Source: Tabrizicola sp.
GTDB lineage: Bacteria > Pseudomonadota > Alphaproteobacteria > Rhodobacterales > Rhodobacteraceae
NCBI RefSeq assembly: GCF_030694085.1
Contig: NZ_JAUXZE010000073.1
Span: 1-64,000 of the forward strand
DNA length: 64,000 nucleotides
Direction of reading: 5' to 3'
Positions 1-8,700 of the stretch are shown here, in pieces. The translations under genes and the position numbers were made by a program. The notes beneath the pieces are model-generated. The model was not told where the DNA came from and made no database searches. It was given only the letters and a program-made list of their open reading frames with translations. The stretch's first letter is position 1. Every line of letters starts with the position of its first letter.

Positions 1-1
1 G

Positions 2-574
2 GGTGCCGCCTGGATCCCGCTCTGGTTCTTCCTGAACCTCTATCTGCAGACCGTGCTGAACCTGTCGGCCTTCGGTTCGGGCCTGGCACTTCTGCCGATG
101 ACGCTGGTCATCATGGTCATGATGGTCCGGCTGACCGGCCCGCTGATCGGCCGTTTCGGGGTCATGCCGGTGCTGGTCACAGGCCTTCTCGCCCTCGCGA
201 TATCGCTGGCCCTGTTCTCTGCCCTGCCGGCTGATGGGACCTTCGTCGCGAACGTGCTGCCGGTCTCTCTCCTGGCCGCAGTCGGCATGTCGATGGCCTA
301 CATCCCTGTGACGATGACCGGCATGGGCGGAGCGGCCCCAGAGGACACCGGTCTCGCCTCGGGCCTGATCAACACGACCTACCAGGTCGGATCGGCCCTT
401 GGTCTGGCGGTGATGGTCTCACTGGCCGCCTCGATGCAAGGCGAACCCGAGGCCATGCTGGCGGGCTATCAGACGGCGTTCCTCGGTGGGGCTGTGGTCG
501 CCGCTTTGGCCGCCCTTGCCTCTCTGGTCCTCGTGCGCGGCGGCGCTGCAGCTGCCGACGTGCCGGTCGGCTGA
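2..574 (+). CDS. MFS drug transporter, DHA2 type, C-terminal part (5' truncated by window)
   Basis: Open from the window edge, so the first two thirds of the protein are missing. The visible 190 residues are hydrophobic and form about five or six membrane segments separated by short loops. The pattern fits the second half of a 14-helix EmrB/QacA-type proton-driven exporter: long helices, a loop containing GGAAPEDTGLASGLINTTYQ, and a Gly/Ala-rich last helix. In this family the 'G-ASG--N--RQ-G-A-G-A' loop before the late helices is diagnostic, and here it reads TGLASGLINTTYQVGSALG. Substrate cannot be told. It ends in a charged tail before TGA. No partner gene is visible downstream in the same operon. 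Confidence 0.85.
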   Translation, partial: GAAWIPLWFFLNLYLQTVLNLSAFGSGLALLPMTLVIMVMMVRLTGPLIGRFGVMPVLVTGLLALAISLALFSALPADGTFVANVLPVSLLAAVGMSMAYIPVTMTGMGGAAPEDTGLASGLINTTYQVGSALGLAVMVSLAASMQGEPEAMLAGYQTAFLGGAVVAALAALASLVLVRGGAAAADVPVG

Positions 575-684
575 ACCGAGTTTCCCGTGTCCGGGTCCTG
601 CCTGGCACGGGGTCTTCCGAAACCTCCATCCAGACACCGACCGCCTATCCGCGGCTTGGTCAACCCCATCGAAAGGACACCAAA

Positions 685-834
685 ATGCTGACCTCCCTAG
701 CGCGCGCCTGGCGCAACTACTCGGACGAAAAGGAGAAAACTGCGCTTGCCAACCGGCTCGGCCCGCATCTTGCCCGCGACATTGGACTCGACGGTGCGAG
801 GGCCCCGCGTGTCCTGCCTACTCTGCGAAGCTGA
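685..834 (+). CDS. Small DUF1127-like protein (49 aa)
   Basis: A 49-residue reading frame starting MLTSLARAWRNYSDEK and containing HLARDIGLDG. This resembles the 'LDDHLLRDIGL' core of DUF1127 (YjiS-type) proteins, short basic proteins common in alphaproteobacteria. Some of these bind RNA and affect phosphate or C1 metabolism. The ATG follows GAAAGGACACCAAA, an acceptable ribosome binding site. The C-terminus is unusual (ARAPRVLPTLRS) and could reflect a frameshifted tail. Family assignment rests on one short motif. Confidence 0.55.
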   Translation: MLTSLARAWRNYSDEKEKTALANRLGPHLARDIGLDGARAPRVLPTLRS

Positions 835-943
835 GCGACCACGAAGCCTTGGGGTGCCCTTTCGAGCCGGGGCATCCCACCCTGCAAGCACCCGGACGGA
901 AGTCAGAAATGCTCGACGATCAGCCTGCGCTCGCTTCTGATTG

Positions 944-2218
944 CTAGGGATCAGGGCGATTGATCGACCTCGCGTCACCCGCAGCGATGGCCAGCCCGTC
1001 CGCAACAGCCGTGAACACTTCGCTGTAGGAGTGCACTGCCTGCGGGAACTGGATCTTCATGGTCTGCGAGACGAGTGCCATCAGGCTCGACCCACCCACA
1101 TAGACCACTTTCTCGACGCTGCTGACATCCAGACCGGCGATCCGCAGCGTTTCGCGGGCCCCCAATGCCAGCGCGTCGGCATGGCGGGCAAGACTTTCGG
1201 TCAGGGCATCTGCCGAAAGGGGAATGACAAGGCCAGGCTCGATCCGGTCCAGTTGGATGGACGCCCTCTCCGCCCCGCCATTGGCCGCGATCTTGCCCCG
1301 CTCGACGGCAAAGCTGAGGTCATGCCCCAATTCACCCTCCAGCACCTTCGCCAGACGGGCCAGCTTTTCCGGCTGATGGGCCAGCCGCACCATCTCGGCG
1401 GCCAGCCGACGGTTCTGCGGCTTGTAGAGGAACGCGATCTTCTCCCAGGTCGCCAGATCGTTGAAGATATGGTTCGGCGTAGGCGTGCTGCCGGAGCCCA
1501 GGGCCTTGCGCAGCTCGGTCCCCTTGCCCAGATGCGGCATCACCCAGTCGATGTTGATGGCGCGGTCGAAATCTGTCCCGCCGATGCGGACTCCGTGATT
1601 GGCTAGGATCGTCACTCCGTCGCGGCCCGAGCGGAACAGCGAGAAGTCCGAGGTTCCGCCGCCGACATCGACGATCAACCCGGTCACGCCCTGTTCCTCC
1701 AGCGCGCCGCTGGCGATGGCGGCGGCCTGGGGTTCCGGCATGAACTCCACCTCTCGGAAGCCTGCAGCCAGATAGCAGGCGCGCAGATCGGCCTCGGCGG
1801 CGGCTTCGCGGGGGTCGCCCGCGCCATGAAACACCACCGGCCGTCCCGACAGGACGTGATCGAAGGTCACCCCAGCCTCGGCCTCTGCCCGCGCCTTCAG
1901 CTGGGCCAGGAAGCGGGCGATGATTTCGACGAAGGTGACCTGCTCGTTCAGAAGCTGCCGTCGCTCGTGCATGAGAGGGGTGCCCAGGATGCGCTTGAGC
2001 GCCCGCATGAAACGCCCCTCGGTGCCATCAAGCAGCGCCTGATTGGCGGGTTCGCCGATCAGCATCCTGCGCGTGTCGAAGTCAAAGAAGAAGGTCGTCG
2101 GGATCGTGGTCTGGCCGGGCGCAAAGGAGATAAGGCGCGGCCGGCCGTCCAGCATGAAGCCAGCGGCGGTGTTCGACGTGCCGAAGTCCACCCCAAGCCC
2201 AGGTGCCAATTGCGCCAT
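944..2218 (-). CDS. Hsp70-family protein, YegD-like
   Basis: An actin-fold ATPase of the Hsp70 superfamily. Phosphate-1 motif GVDFGTSNTA lies near the N-terminus, phosphate-2 motif VDVGGGTSDFS in the middle, and an adenosine-type motif VVYVGGSSLM near the C-terminus. At about 424 residues it is essentially only the nucleotide-binding domain, as in E. coli YegD, and lacks the usual substrate-binding half of DnaK. It may act as a specialised chaperone; its client is unknown. Two start codons are possible: the ATG at 2224 has only 3 nt between AAGGA and the start, while the ATG at 2218 has about 9 nt, so I chose 2218. It is transcribed alone. Confidence 0.85.
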   Translation of the reverse strand: MAQLAPGLGVDFGTSNTAAGFMLDGRPRLISFAPGQTTIPTTFFFDFDTRRMLIGEPANQALLDGTEGRFMRALKRILGTPLMHERRQLLNEQVTFVEIIARFLAQLKARAEAEAGVTFDHVLSGRPVVFHGAGDPREAAAEADLRACYLAAGFREVEFMPEPQAAAIASGALEEQGVTGLIVDVGGGTSDFSLFRSGRDGVTILANHGVRIGGTDFDRAINIDWVMPHLGKGTELRKALGSGSTPTPNHIFNDLATWEKIAFLYKPQNRRLAAEMVRLAHQPEKLARLAKVLEGELGHDLSFAVERGKIAANGGAERASIQLDRIEPGLVIPLSADALTESLARHADALALGARETLRIAGLDVSSVEKVVYVGGSSLMALVSQTMKIQFPQAVHSYSEVFTAVADGLAIAAGDARSINRPDP

Positions 2219-2522
2219 GCCCATTTTCCTTGTGCCCTGCTGGGTTGGCGTCAGTAGGCGGCGCGCAGAAGGGTGTCAAGCACGCGGTGTGGAGCCAGCT
2301 GCCGATCCCGGGGGGCATGCTGCCATACGCCTGAGCGATCGGTTTGGAGCAACTGGAATGCCCACCCCCAACTACTCAGCGGGTCGTTGTTCATCACCAT
2401 ACCAGGTGAGAACGGGCGCGCTTTAGTGGTTGCCGCCCTCTGCAGGCTGCAGCGTGCTCGTGGACTGAACGCTTCCCCTGAATCCTGTTTGACGAAATCC
2501 AGGCTTGCCGTAGCATTTTCCG
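2219..2522. other. Divergent intergenic region, no gene seen
   Basis: About 300 bp between the divergent Hsp70-like and AraC-type genes. It must carry both promoters. I see no convincing ORF, terminator or clear operator palindrome in it. Confidence 0.5.
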
Positions 2523-3311
2523 ATGGAAGCGGCAGGCATTGGCAGGGTCTTGTTCTGGGAAGGTGGCAGCCTTTGGCTGGCGCTGGTCACCGGAACCATG
2601 GGCTGGCATGAGCATCATGCCATCCAGCTTTGCCTGCCGATCCGCGGGACTGCCCAGTTCAAGACAGATCCGGAGGGTGAGTGGATCACCTGCGAAGGCG
2701 CGGTGATTGCGCCGGATGTGCCACATGTGTTTCATGCTCCCGGCAGCGTGGTTGCAAACATCCTCTTCGAACCTGAGTCCTTTGTCGGCCGGGCCGTCTT
2801 GGCAAGGTTTGGCAACACCGGTCTCCATCTCCTGTCCGGATCAGAGGCCAAGGCGCTCGCACAGCCGATAGGCCAAGCCTACTTCGCCGGTGCCGATGAC
2901 GCGTCGATGATCGCGCTGGCTAGGCAGGCGGTGACCAGGTTCTCAGGTGTCGATGCGCCACGCGACGTGGCCGATGTGCGTGTTCTGCGGACCATTTCCG
3001 AGATTCGGGCGCATCTGGACGAGCCTGTGACCCTGCCTGCGCTGGCACGCAAGATTGGCCTGTCACCGGGACGACTGCGCCATCTGTTTGTGGCCGAGAC
3101 CGGAGTATCCTTCCGCCGTTACCTTCTTTGGGAACGGCTGAACCTTGCATTGTCCCTTGGCTTTGGCGGGACGTCCTGGACCGAGGCGGCCTATGCAGCG
3201 AACTTCGCCGATTCCGCTCATCTGTCCCGCACCTGCCAGCGGATGTTCGGCCTTGCTCCGACACGGGCAAGGATCGAATCCCCGCAAGCCCACGGCTCTC
3301 TGACGGCCTGA
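2523..3311 (+). CDS. AraC-family transcriptional regulator with N-terminal cupin
   Basis: A 262-residue regulator. The N-terminal ~110 residues look like an AraC cupin pocket (WHEHHAIQLCLPIRG, APDVPHVFHAPG). The C-terminal ~100 residues carry two helix-turn-helix units: LPALARKIGLSPGRLRHLF, then a second unit around WTEAAYAANFADSAHLSRTCQRMFG. A TAG stop lies four codons upstream of the ATG, so the start cannot be further 5'. No Shine-Dalgarno is obvious. The downstream YtkA/peroxidase set on the same strand is a possible target, but this is only proximity. Confidence 0.85.
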   Translation: MEAAGIGRVLFWEGGSLWLALVTGTMGWHEHHAIQLCLPIRGTAQFKTDPEGEWITCEGAVIAPDVPHVFHAPGSVVANILFEPESFVGRAVLARFGNTGLHLLSGSEAKALAQPIGQAYFAGADDASMIALARQAVTRFSGVDAPRDVADVRVLRTISEIRAHLDEPVTLPALARKIGLSPGRLRHLFVAETGVSFRRYLLWERLNLALSLGFGGTSWTEAAYAANFADSAHLSRTCQRMFGLAPTRARIESPQAHGSLTA

Positions 3312-3393
3312 AGTCAAGATTAGCCCCTTCGTTCAAGCGATGTACTCGACACCTGCGTAAGTCTCTGGTCATCGCAAACGTATGGAGCCCTTC

Positions 3394-3840
3394 ATGTCAA
3401 ACCTCATCACCCGTCGGCGCCTCTTATGGTCCGTGCCGGTTGCCCTTCTTGCAGTCGGTGGCATTGCCGTCGCGAAAATGATGCAGCCCCCACCGGCCGA
3501 CCTTGACCTGTCGCTTGCCAAGCCCACCGAACAGGGTCTTTACACGGCATCGGTCGAACCGGGCCTGTCGCCCATCACTGTCGGAACGATGCATGGCTGG
3601 GTGGTGCAGATCACCACTCCGGATGGGCGTCCTGTGGACCAAGCCAGCATTACCGTTGATGGCGGGATGCCGCAGCACGGTCATGGCCTGCCGACCGAGC
3701 CGGACGTCAGCGCCGATCTTGGCGCGGGTAGGTATCAGGTCGATGGCATGAAATTCAACATGCCCGGCTGGTGGGTGGTCAACCTGTCGGTCGACGGCCC
3801 GGCCGGGCCCGACACCGTAACCTTCAACCTTGTCCTGTAG
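3394..3840 (+). CDS. YtkA/FixH-like exported protein
   Basis: A 148-residue protein with an N-terminal RRR followed by a hydrophobic stretch (LLWSVPVALLAVGGIAVA), so it is either anchored to or exported across the inner membrane. The remainder looks like the small beta-sandwich of FixH/YtkA-like domains: GWVVQITTPDGRPVDQASITVDG, GGMPQHGHGLPT, then MKFNMPGWWVVNLSVDG. The His/Met residues in MPQHGHGLPT and MKFNMPGW could bind copper. An upstream ATG (3382) exists, but GGAG at 3384-3387 is correctly spaced only for the ATG at 3394. It is followed by a peroxidase 13 nt later, so the two are an operon. Confidence 0.75.
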   Translation: MSNLITRRRLLWSVPVALLAVGGIAVAKMMQPPPADLDLSLAKPTEQGLYTASVEPGLSPITVGTMHGWVVQITTPDGRPVDQASITVDGGMPQHGHGLPTEPDVSADLGAGRYQVDGMKFNMPGWWVVNLSVDGPAGPDTVTFNLVL

Positions 3841-3853
3841 GGAGGGTCAGGCA

Positions 3854-5077
3854 ATGCGCACCTCGACCGTAATCGTTGCGGCCCTTGTCATCGGATCGGC
3901 AGCGGCTGCCTGGTGGACACTGGCCAAGCCGCAGCCGTGGACCGAGGAGGAGACCAGGCTTGTCCAGTCGCTTGGGCTGGCAAGCCTGCCGCCGCTGCCT
4001 GCCGACCCGTCCAATGCCGTTGCCGTTGACCCGGATGCCGCGTCGCTGGGCAAGGCCCTGTTCTTCGACACCCGGCTCAGCGCGAACAACAAGGTCGCCT
4101 GCGGAACCTGCCACCTGCCCGACCGCCAGTTCCAGGACGATCTGCCGCGCGCGAAGGGCGTGGGTGAGACGGCGCGCCGGACGATGCCGATTGCAGGCAC
4201 CGCCTACAGCCCCTGGGTGTTCTGGGACGGGCGCAAGGACAGCCAATGGGCCCAGGCCCTTGGACCCCTGGAAAGCGCGGTCGAGCATGGCACCGACAGG
4301 GCCTACATCGCGCATCTGATCGAGGCGCACTATGCCGATCAATATGCCGCCCTTTTCGGACCCTTGCCGACGCTTGACGCGGTGCCTGACCACGCCAGCC
4401 CGAACGGTCTTGGCGCGGTGCTGGAGGACTGGCTTGCGCTGGACGAAAGCCAGAAGGACGCGATCAACCGCGTCTTTGCCGATGTGGGCAAAGCAATCGC
4501 CGCCTATGAACGCACGATCACCCCGCAACCCTCGCGCTTTGACGCCTATGTCGACCACCTGGCCGCGGGCGAGGACACCTCGGGCATCCTGAGCGACCAG
4601 GAAGAAGACGGGCTGCGCCTCTTTGTCGGTAAGGGCGAATGCACCAAGTGCCACAACGGTCCGCTGCTGACCGACAACTTCTTCCACAACACCGGCGTCA
4701 CCGCCGTTCCCGGCCTGCCTGGTGATCTGGGACGAAGCGTTGCCGTCGAACAGGTCCTTGCCGACCCTTTCAACTGCCTCGGCCCCTACAGCGATGCGGG
4801 TCCCGGCGACTGCGCCGAACTGAGGTATCTGGGTCAGGCCGGACACGAGATGATCCGGGCCTACAAGCCGCCGTCGCTGCGCGGGGTTGCCAGCCGCCCG
4901 CCCTACATGCACGCCGGTCAGATCGCGACCCTGGGCGAGGTGCTGGTCCACTACAACACCGCGCCTGCCGCCCCGGACGGCCATAGTGAGCTTGCGCCCC
5001 TGAACCTGAACCCCACCGAGCTTGCAGCCCTGGAGGCGTTCCTCGGCGCGCTTGATCCGATCGAAGGCCAGCCATGA
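3854..5077 (+). CDS. Dihaem cytochrome c peroxidase, MauG/CcpA superfamily
   Basis: A 407-residue periplasmic dihaem enzyme. The N-terminus is a hydrophobic signal anchor (VIVAALVIGSAAAAWW). Haem-binding CGTCH lies at residues 83-87 and CTKCH at 263-267. Other family marks are FWDGRKDSQWAQAL, SPNGLGAV and PPYMHAG, the last near the expected sixth-ligand loop. Members reduce H2O2 or perform MauG-like oxidations of a partner protein. The start at 3854 is set by GGAGGG just upstream. It sits between the YtkA-like gene and a membrane protein gene with a 4-nt ATGA overlap, so all three are probably cotranslated. The real substrate is unknown. Confidence 0.88.
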   Translation: MRTSTVIVAALVIGSAAAAWWTLAKPQPWTEEETRLVQSLGLASLPPLPADPSNAVAVDPDAASLGKALFFDTRLSANNKVACGTCHLPDRQFQDDLPRAKGVGETARRTMPIAGTAYSPWVFWDGRKDSQWAQALGPLESAVEHGTDRAYIAHLIEAHYADQYAALFGPLPTLDAVPDHASPNGLGAVLEDWLALDESQKDAINRVFADVGKAIAAYERTITPQPSRFDAYVDHLAAGEDTSGILSDQEEDGLRLFVGKGECTKCHNGPLLTDNFFHNTGVTAVPGLPGDLGRSVAVEQVLADPFNCLGPYSDAGPGDCAELRYLGQAGHEMIRAYKPPSLRGVASRPPYMHAGQIATLGEVLVHYNTAPAAPDGHSELAPLNLNPTELAALEAFLGALDPIEGQP

Positions 5078-5829
5078 TCAGCCGCACTGTCATCAAAGAG
5101 CATCTCGCGCTTGACCGTCGGACCTTCACCGAACTCGCCGCCGGGTTCACCGCCATCGCAGTTGCCGGGGCCACGCTTTACAACCTCGGCTTCTTCGCAC
5201 CGATCGAATGGAGCCTGATTTCCCTTCTCACGGTCCAGGACCTGCTGATCGGGTCAGCCATTGGCGCGATCCCGATGTTGGTATCGGCCGCCGTGGCAGT
5301 GGTCTTCGGCCGTCTGATCATCCTTGCACCGTCGCACAGGGCCACCGCGTTGGCTCTGGGTATCCCGGCGTTGGCGGTCTCCGGTTTCGGGTTCTTCCAC
5401 TTCTACTCTGGCCCCAGTCAGTCAACCCTTGGACACATGGCATGCGGATACCTTGTGCTTGGGCTGATCGCTGCAGGCGCAAATGCCGTGATCAATTGGC
5501 GACACACGGCGAACGTCTGGCTGGTGGTGTCGCTTCTCTATATCCCGACGGTCCTAGGGATGACCGACAGCGCCACCGCGACCGATCCAGCCCGCGCCAT
5601 GTCGGAAATCGAAACCGATCGCGGCGTCATCCAGGGTCGGATCGTGCGGGTGACCTCCGCCTATGTGCTGATCGCGCAAGACCATGCCATCGTCACCATG
5701 CCGATGAACAAGGTGCGCGAGATCCGCTGGTTTTTCGTCGACTCCCCAGCGGCAGACTTCCTGGATGGAACTCCGCAGTCTGCCGATCAAGTTCCGGCGA
5801 CGGACACGCCGGGTAAACCCCAATCCTGA
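5074..5829 (+). CDS. Uncharacterised polytopic membrane protein
   Basis: A 251-residue protein of no family I recognise. It has about five hydrophobic segments in the first 165 residues (AAGFTAIAVAGATLYNLGFF; SAIGAIPMLVSAAVAVVFG; ALALGIPALAVSGFGFF; GYLVLGLIAAGANAVI; VWLVVSLLYIPTVLG). These precede a soluble C-terminal ~80 residues with alternating beta-like sequence (GVIQGRIVRVTSAYVLIAQ). The ATG overlaps the stop of the peroxidase gene (ATGA), indicating translational coupling. A role in anchoring, maturing or receiving electrons from the peroxidase is only inferred from this coupling. Confidence 0.7.
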   Translation: MISRTVIKEHLALDRRTFTELAAGFTAIAVAGATLYNLGFFAPIEWSLISLLTVQDLLIGSAIGAIPMLVSAAVAVVFGRLIILAPSHRATALALGIPALAVSGFGFFHFYSGPSQSTLGHMACGYLVLGLIAAGANAVINWRHTANVWLVVSLLYIPTVLGMTDSATATDPARAMSEIETDRGVIQGRIVRVTSAYVLIAQDHAIVTMPMNKVREIRWFFVDSPAADFLDGTPQSADQVPATDTPGKPQS

Positions 5830-5853
5830 TCGCCGCGCCCGTTACATTCATGC

Positions 5854-5880
5854 AAACGCGGGACTTCAATCCCGCGTTTT
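5854..5880. terminator. Bidirectional intrinsic terminator
   Basis: A perfect 10-bp stem (AAACGCGGGA at 5854-5863, TCCCGCGTTT at 5870-5879) with a 6-nt loop, T-rich on one side and A-rich on the other. It lies between convergent genes and can serve both. Confidence 0.9.
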
Positions 5881-5927
5881 CCATGTCGCCTTTCTGTCTG
5901 TCAGGTGCGGCCAGGTCTCTGCACCGC

Positions 5928-6938
5928 TCACTCACCTTTGCGCGCCACGTCCAGCACCGAGAGGACTGCGTCGATCACGATCTCGGGCTGATCGATCTGC
6001 ACCAGATGCGAACTGCCTTCCGCCACCACCAACCGCCCCTCGCGGCTCAACGCCGCAAGCTCCGCCTGCGCCTCGGCCCAGCCTGGGATGCTCGCCATGC
6101 TGTCTCCCGCCGCAATCACGACCAGAGGGATTGCTCCCAGGGAAGCGCCGTTGAGTGCCGCATCGTCCAGTGATCGCGCCAACCCTTCGGCTATGGTGGC
6201 CCGCAGCGATTGCGGCTGGGTCTGCAACAGCGCCATTTCCGTCGCAACGCCCGGCGGCAGGCGCGGCTCATCCGTCAAGATCGACCCAAGGAGCCGCACC
6301 AGCCCCAACTTGCGCGCCAGCGTCAGCAACATGGCCTGCCGCTTCAGGGCCGCAGCAAATGCCTCGGTCTCTTCCGGAGGCTTCGCGGAGTCGATCTTCT
6401 CGCTTCGCGTGTCCACCAGGACCATGCCCGCTACATCTTCGGGATGTGCGGCGGCAAACAAGCGTGCGCTCTTGCCGGACAAAGAGTGCGCCAGAAGGAC
6501 GTAGGGGCCAGGGACACCGGCAGACTTAAGAAGCCTGCGCAGTTCGTCTGAGATCCGGGCGGGTGAGCGTGGCTCCGGCCCCGGATCGCTGTGACCCATA
6601 CCCGCCCTGTCGTAGGCGCAGACCCGCGTCTGGGCCGCAAGCCTGGCCTGGACCAGCACCCAATCCCGCGACGTGCCGCCAAGCCCCGCGTCCACAATGA
6701 CAGTGGGGCTCCCCTGGCCGAGGCAGGTGATATGCAGGCTAAGGCCGTCGATATCCACACTCAGTCCGGGCACGGGATAGCGCTCCGCATCTCCGGCCTC
6801 TGCAAGCAACTCATACACCGCACCAGCGGAGGACAGGGCCGCCACGGCAAGGGTTGTGCCCTTCAATATCCGAAGCATCCTGCGCCACCGACGCTTGGGA
6901 CGGGGAAAGTCGACGGTGCTTCCGACCCCAGTCATCAA
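5928..6938 (-). CDS. Alpha/beta hydrolase
   Basis: A 336-residue alpha/beta-hydrolase with an N-terminal hydrophobic anchor (GTTLAVAALSSAGAVYELL). Oxyanion-side motif DAGLGGTSRDW is followed by a nucleophile elbow LLAHSLSGKSARLFA, where Ser sits in A-H-S-L-S rather than the usual G-H-S-x-G. The catalytic His is probably in EGSSHLVQIDQP near the C-terminus. Its ATG overlaps the stop of the upstream quinone oxidoreductase by 4 nt, so the two are translated as an operon. Substrate unknown. The altered elbow keeps small residues around Ser, so activity is still likely. Confidence 0.8.
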   Translation of the reverse strand: MMTGVGSTVDFPRPKRRWRRMLRILKGTTLAVAALSSAGAVYELLAEAGDAERYPVPGLSVDIDGLSLHITCLGQGSPTVIVDAGLGGTSRDWVLVQARLAAQTRVCAYDRAGMGHSDPGPEPRSPARISDELRRLLKSAGVPGPYVLLAHSLSGKSARLFAAAHPEDVAGMVLVDTRSEKIDSAKPPEETEAFAAALKRQAMLLTLARKLGLVRLLGSILTDEPRLPPGVATEMALLQTQPQSLRATIAEGLARSLDDAALNGASLGAIPLVVIAAGDSMASIPGWAEAQAELAALSREGRLVVAEGSSHLVQIDQPEIVIDAVLSVLDVARKGE

Positions 6939-7912
6939 CCCGCCACCCGGAGCACGACGCTGCCGCGTTTGCGGCCGGTATCGACATAAGCATGGGCCTT
7001 GGCCGCATCTGCCAAAGGATAGGCGCGGTCGATCACCGGCTTCAGCTCGCCCTTCGCGGCAAGGTCTGCGATGGTGCGAAGATCATCGGGCGTTGGTGCG
7101 GCAACACCGGTGATCACGCGCTTGCCGCTCTTCCGTGACGGCCTGCCCAACCCAAGCCACAGCCCTAACGATCCTTGCACCGCGACCAGTCGCCCCCCGG
7201 GCTTCAGCGACATCTCGCACCTCTTGAACGGAACGGTTCCCGTTGTATCGAGGATGATGTCCCAGGTGCCTCCGGTCGTCGCGAAATCGACCTTGGTGTA
7301 GTCGATCACCCGATCAGCCCCGATCGACTGGACAAGAGCGGCATTCCCCGTGCTTGTGACCCCCGTCACGACCGCGCCGATATGCTTGGCAATCTGAACG
7401 GCCGCGGTCCCGACAGCACCCGAAGCGCCGACCACCAGAACATGATCCCCGCGCCTGATCCGTGCCTTGTCGCGCAGAAAGGGCAGCGCATTCATTGCAC
7501 CGAACGACAGCGACGCGGCCTCTTCAAAGCTCAGGTTCGCCGGCTTGAAGGCAATCATCCCGTCTTCAGCTATCGCGCGGTATTCGGCATGGCAACCGAA
7601 CCGGCCACCGGCAAACGCAATCACCTCATCCCCCACCCGAAAGCGCGTCACCGCAGAACCGATGGCGTCGATAATCCCCGCCAACTCCGTTCCCAGGATC
7701 GGCTGGCGCGGTCCAAGCAGTCCGAACACCAGGCGTCCAAGCAGACCGAAGCCACCCGGCATGCTCAGGCTTCGCGCCCGCCAGTCGGCAGTGGTCACGG
7801 TCGTGGCGAGGATGCGGACCAGAACCTCGTTTGGCTTGGGAGTTGGCTTCGGGACGTTGGCGAGTGTCACGACATCAGGGCCGCCATACCTACGATAGAT
7901 CATCGCCTTCAT
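6935..7912 (-). CDS. NAD(P)-dependent quinone oxidoreductase / MDR-family dehydrogenase
   Basis: A 325-residue medium-chain dehydrogenase/reductase without zinc ligands. N-terminal MKAMIYRRYGGPDVV is typical of quinone oxidoreductases, and the nucleotide-binding loop VLVVGASGAVGTAAVQIAK lies mid-protein. It likely reduces quinones or enones with NADPH. The frame extends upstream to 7954, but GGAAG six nt before the ATG at 7912 and the family's usual N-terminus favour 7912. It is coupled to the alpha/beta hydrolase by an ATGA overlap. Expression with a hydrolase suggests a detoxification role, which is inference. Confidence 0.85.
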   Translation of the reverse strand: MKAMIYRRYGGPDVVTLANVPKPTPKPNEVLVRILATTVTTADWRARSLSMPGGFGLLGRLVFGLLGPRQPILGTELAGIIDAIGSAVTRFRVGDEVIAFAGGRFGCHAEYRAIAEDGMIAFKPANLSFEEAASLSFGAMNALPFLRDKARIRRGDHVLVVGASGAVGTAAVQIAKHIGAVVTGVTSTGNAALVQSIGADRVIDYTKVDFATTGGTWDIILDTTGTVPFKRCEMSLKPGGRLVAVQGSLGLWLGLGRPSRKSGKRVITGVAAPTPDDLRTIADLAAKGELKPVIDRAYPLADAAKAHAYVDTGRKRGSVVLRVAG

Positions 7913-8172
7913 TTCGCTCTTCCTGGTCTTGGCCCGTCGCCCGTCGGGGGCCATGGGATGTGGAACGGGGCGAAGGAATAGTCACGAAGCGCAGTCCAGG
8001 CTTGAACGAAGAGGCTATTCTTTGTCCGCAGCGCCGTAAGGTCGCTGGGGGCTTTCCCGGCGGATATTGAGGTGATCAGGAAAGAGTTAGCGGTCGGAAT
8101 TGGATGCTACGACAGTGTTTGCGATTTCCGGGCAGTGTCGTAAATTCCGGCGATCCACGGGGCGCTGTCACG

Positions 8173-8700
8173 ATGCACCACAAGACTGAGGAAGGCATAA
8201 ACCAAACCATGGTATCGGCCGAGACACCCGGCACCATATTGCTGTCGGATGAGGTCGTGGACTTCATCGAAAGCGGCGTCAGCATCATTGTAGGCGTGGT
8301 AGGTGCGGATGGACGGGCACGGGGCGGGCGGGCGCTGGCATCGCGGGTTCTGGCGGGCGGTGCGATCCGCCTGATCTATCCCGCCGAGGGCAATTCTGCG
8401 ATCAGCGACACGGCGCAGTCGGGCGGGCCTATTGCCGTGACATTCAGCGCGCCGATGTCGCACCGGACGATCCAGCTGAAGGCAATGTCCACCCGGGCCG
8501 AAGAACCTGAAGCAGATGACGTGAACAGCCTGACGCAACAGACCGATGCCTTCGCAGCTGTTCTTCGTGCAATCGGTTATGCGCCATCGTTCGTCAGGGC
8601 GTTCTGCGCGCGCAGATCTCAAAGCTTCTGCGTGCTGAGCTTCTTGCCGAATGCGGCTTTTGAACAGACGCCGGGACCGGGTGCGGGGCGCAAACTGTGA
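8173..8700 (+). CDS. Pyridoxamine 5'-phosphate oxidase-like (PPOX) flavin-fold protein
   Basis: A PPOX split-barrel protein of about 175 residues. The N-terminal strand region LSDEVVDFIESGVSIIVGVVG is followed by ALASRVLAGGAIRLIYPAE and the closing signature AAFEQTPGPGAG, which I recognise from this family. Such proteins bind FMN, F420 or haem and are often redox sensors or reductases. Start is uncertain: ATG 8173 and ATG 8209 are both possible, and the latter is preceded by GAGGAAGG about 12 nt away. The stop overlaps the start of the next gene (TGATG), so the two proteins are probably made together. Confidence 0.75.
   Translation: MHHKTEEGINQTMVSAETPGTILLSDEVVDFIESGVSIIVGVVGADGRARGGRALASRVLAGGAIRLIYPAEGNSAISDTAQSGGPIAVTFSAPMSHRTIQLKAMSTRAEEPEADDVNSLTQQTDAFAAVLRAIGYAPSFVRAFCARRSQSFCVLSFLPNAAFEQTPGPGAGRKL

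Noticed and set aside
3824..4984. Long open frame antisense to the dihaem peroxidase
   Set aside because: It mirrors a gene with two CxxCH motifs and clear operon signals; the antisense frame has no recognisable domain and reflects high GC.
8580..8700. Apparent frameshift at the end of the first PPOX gene
   Set aside because: The closing AAFEQTPGPGAG signature is in the same frame as the rest, so the gene is intact.
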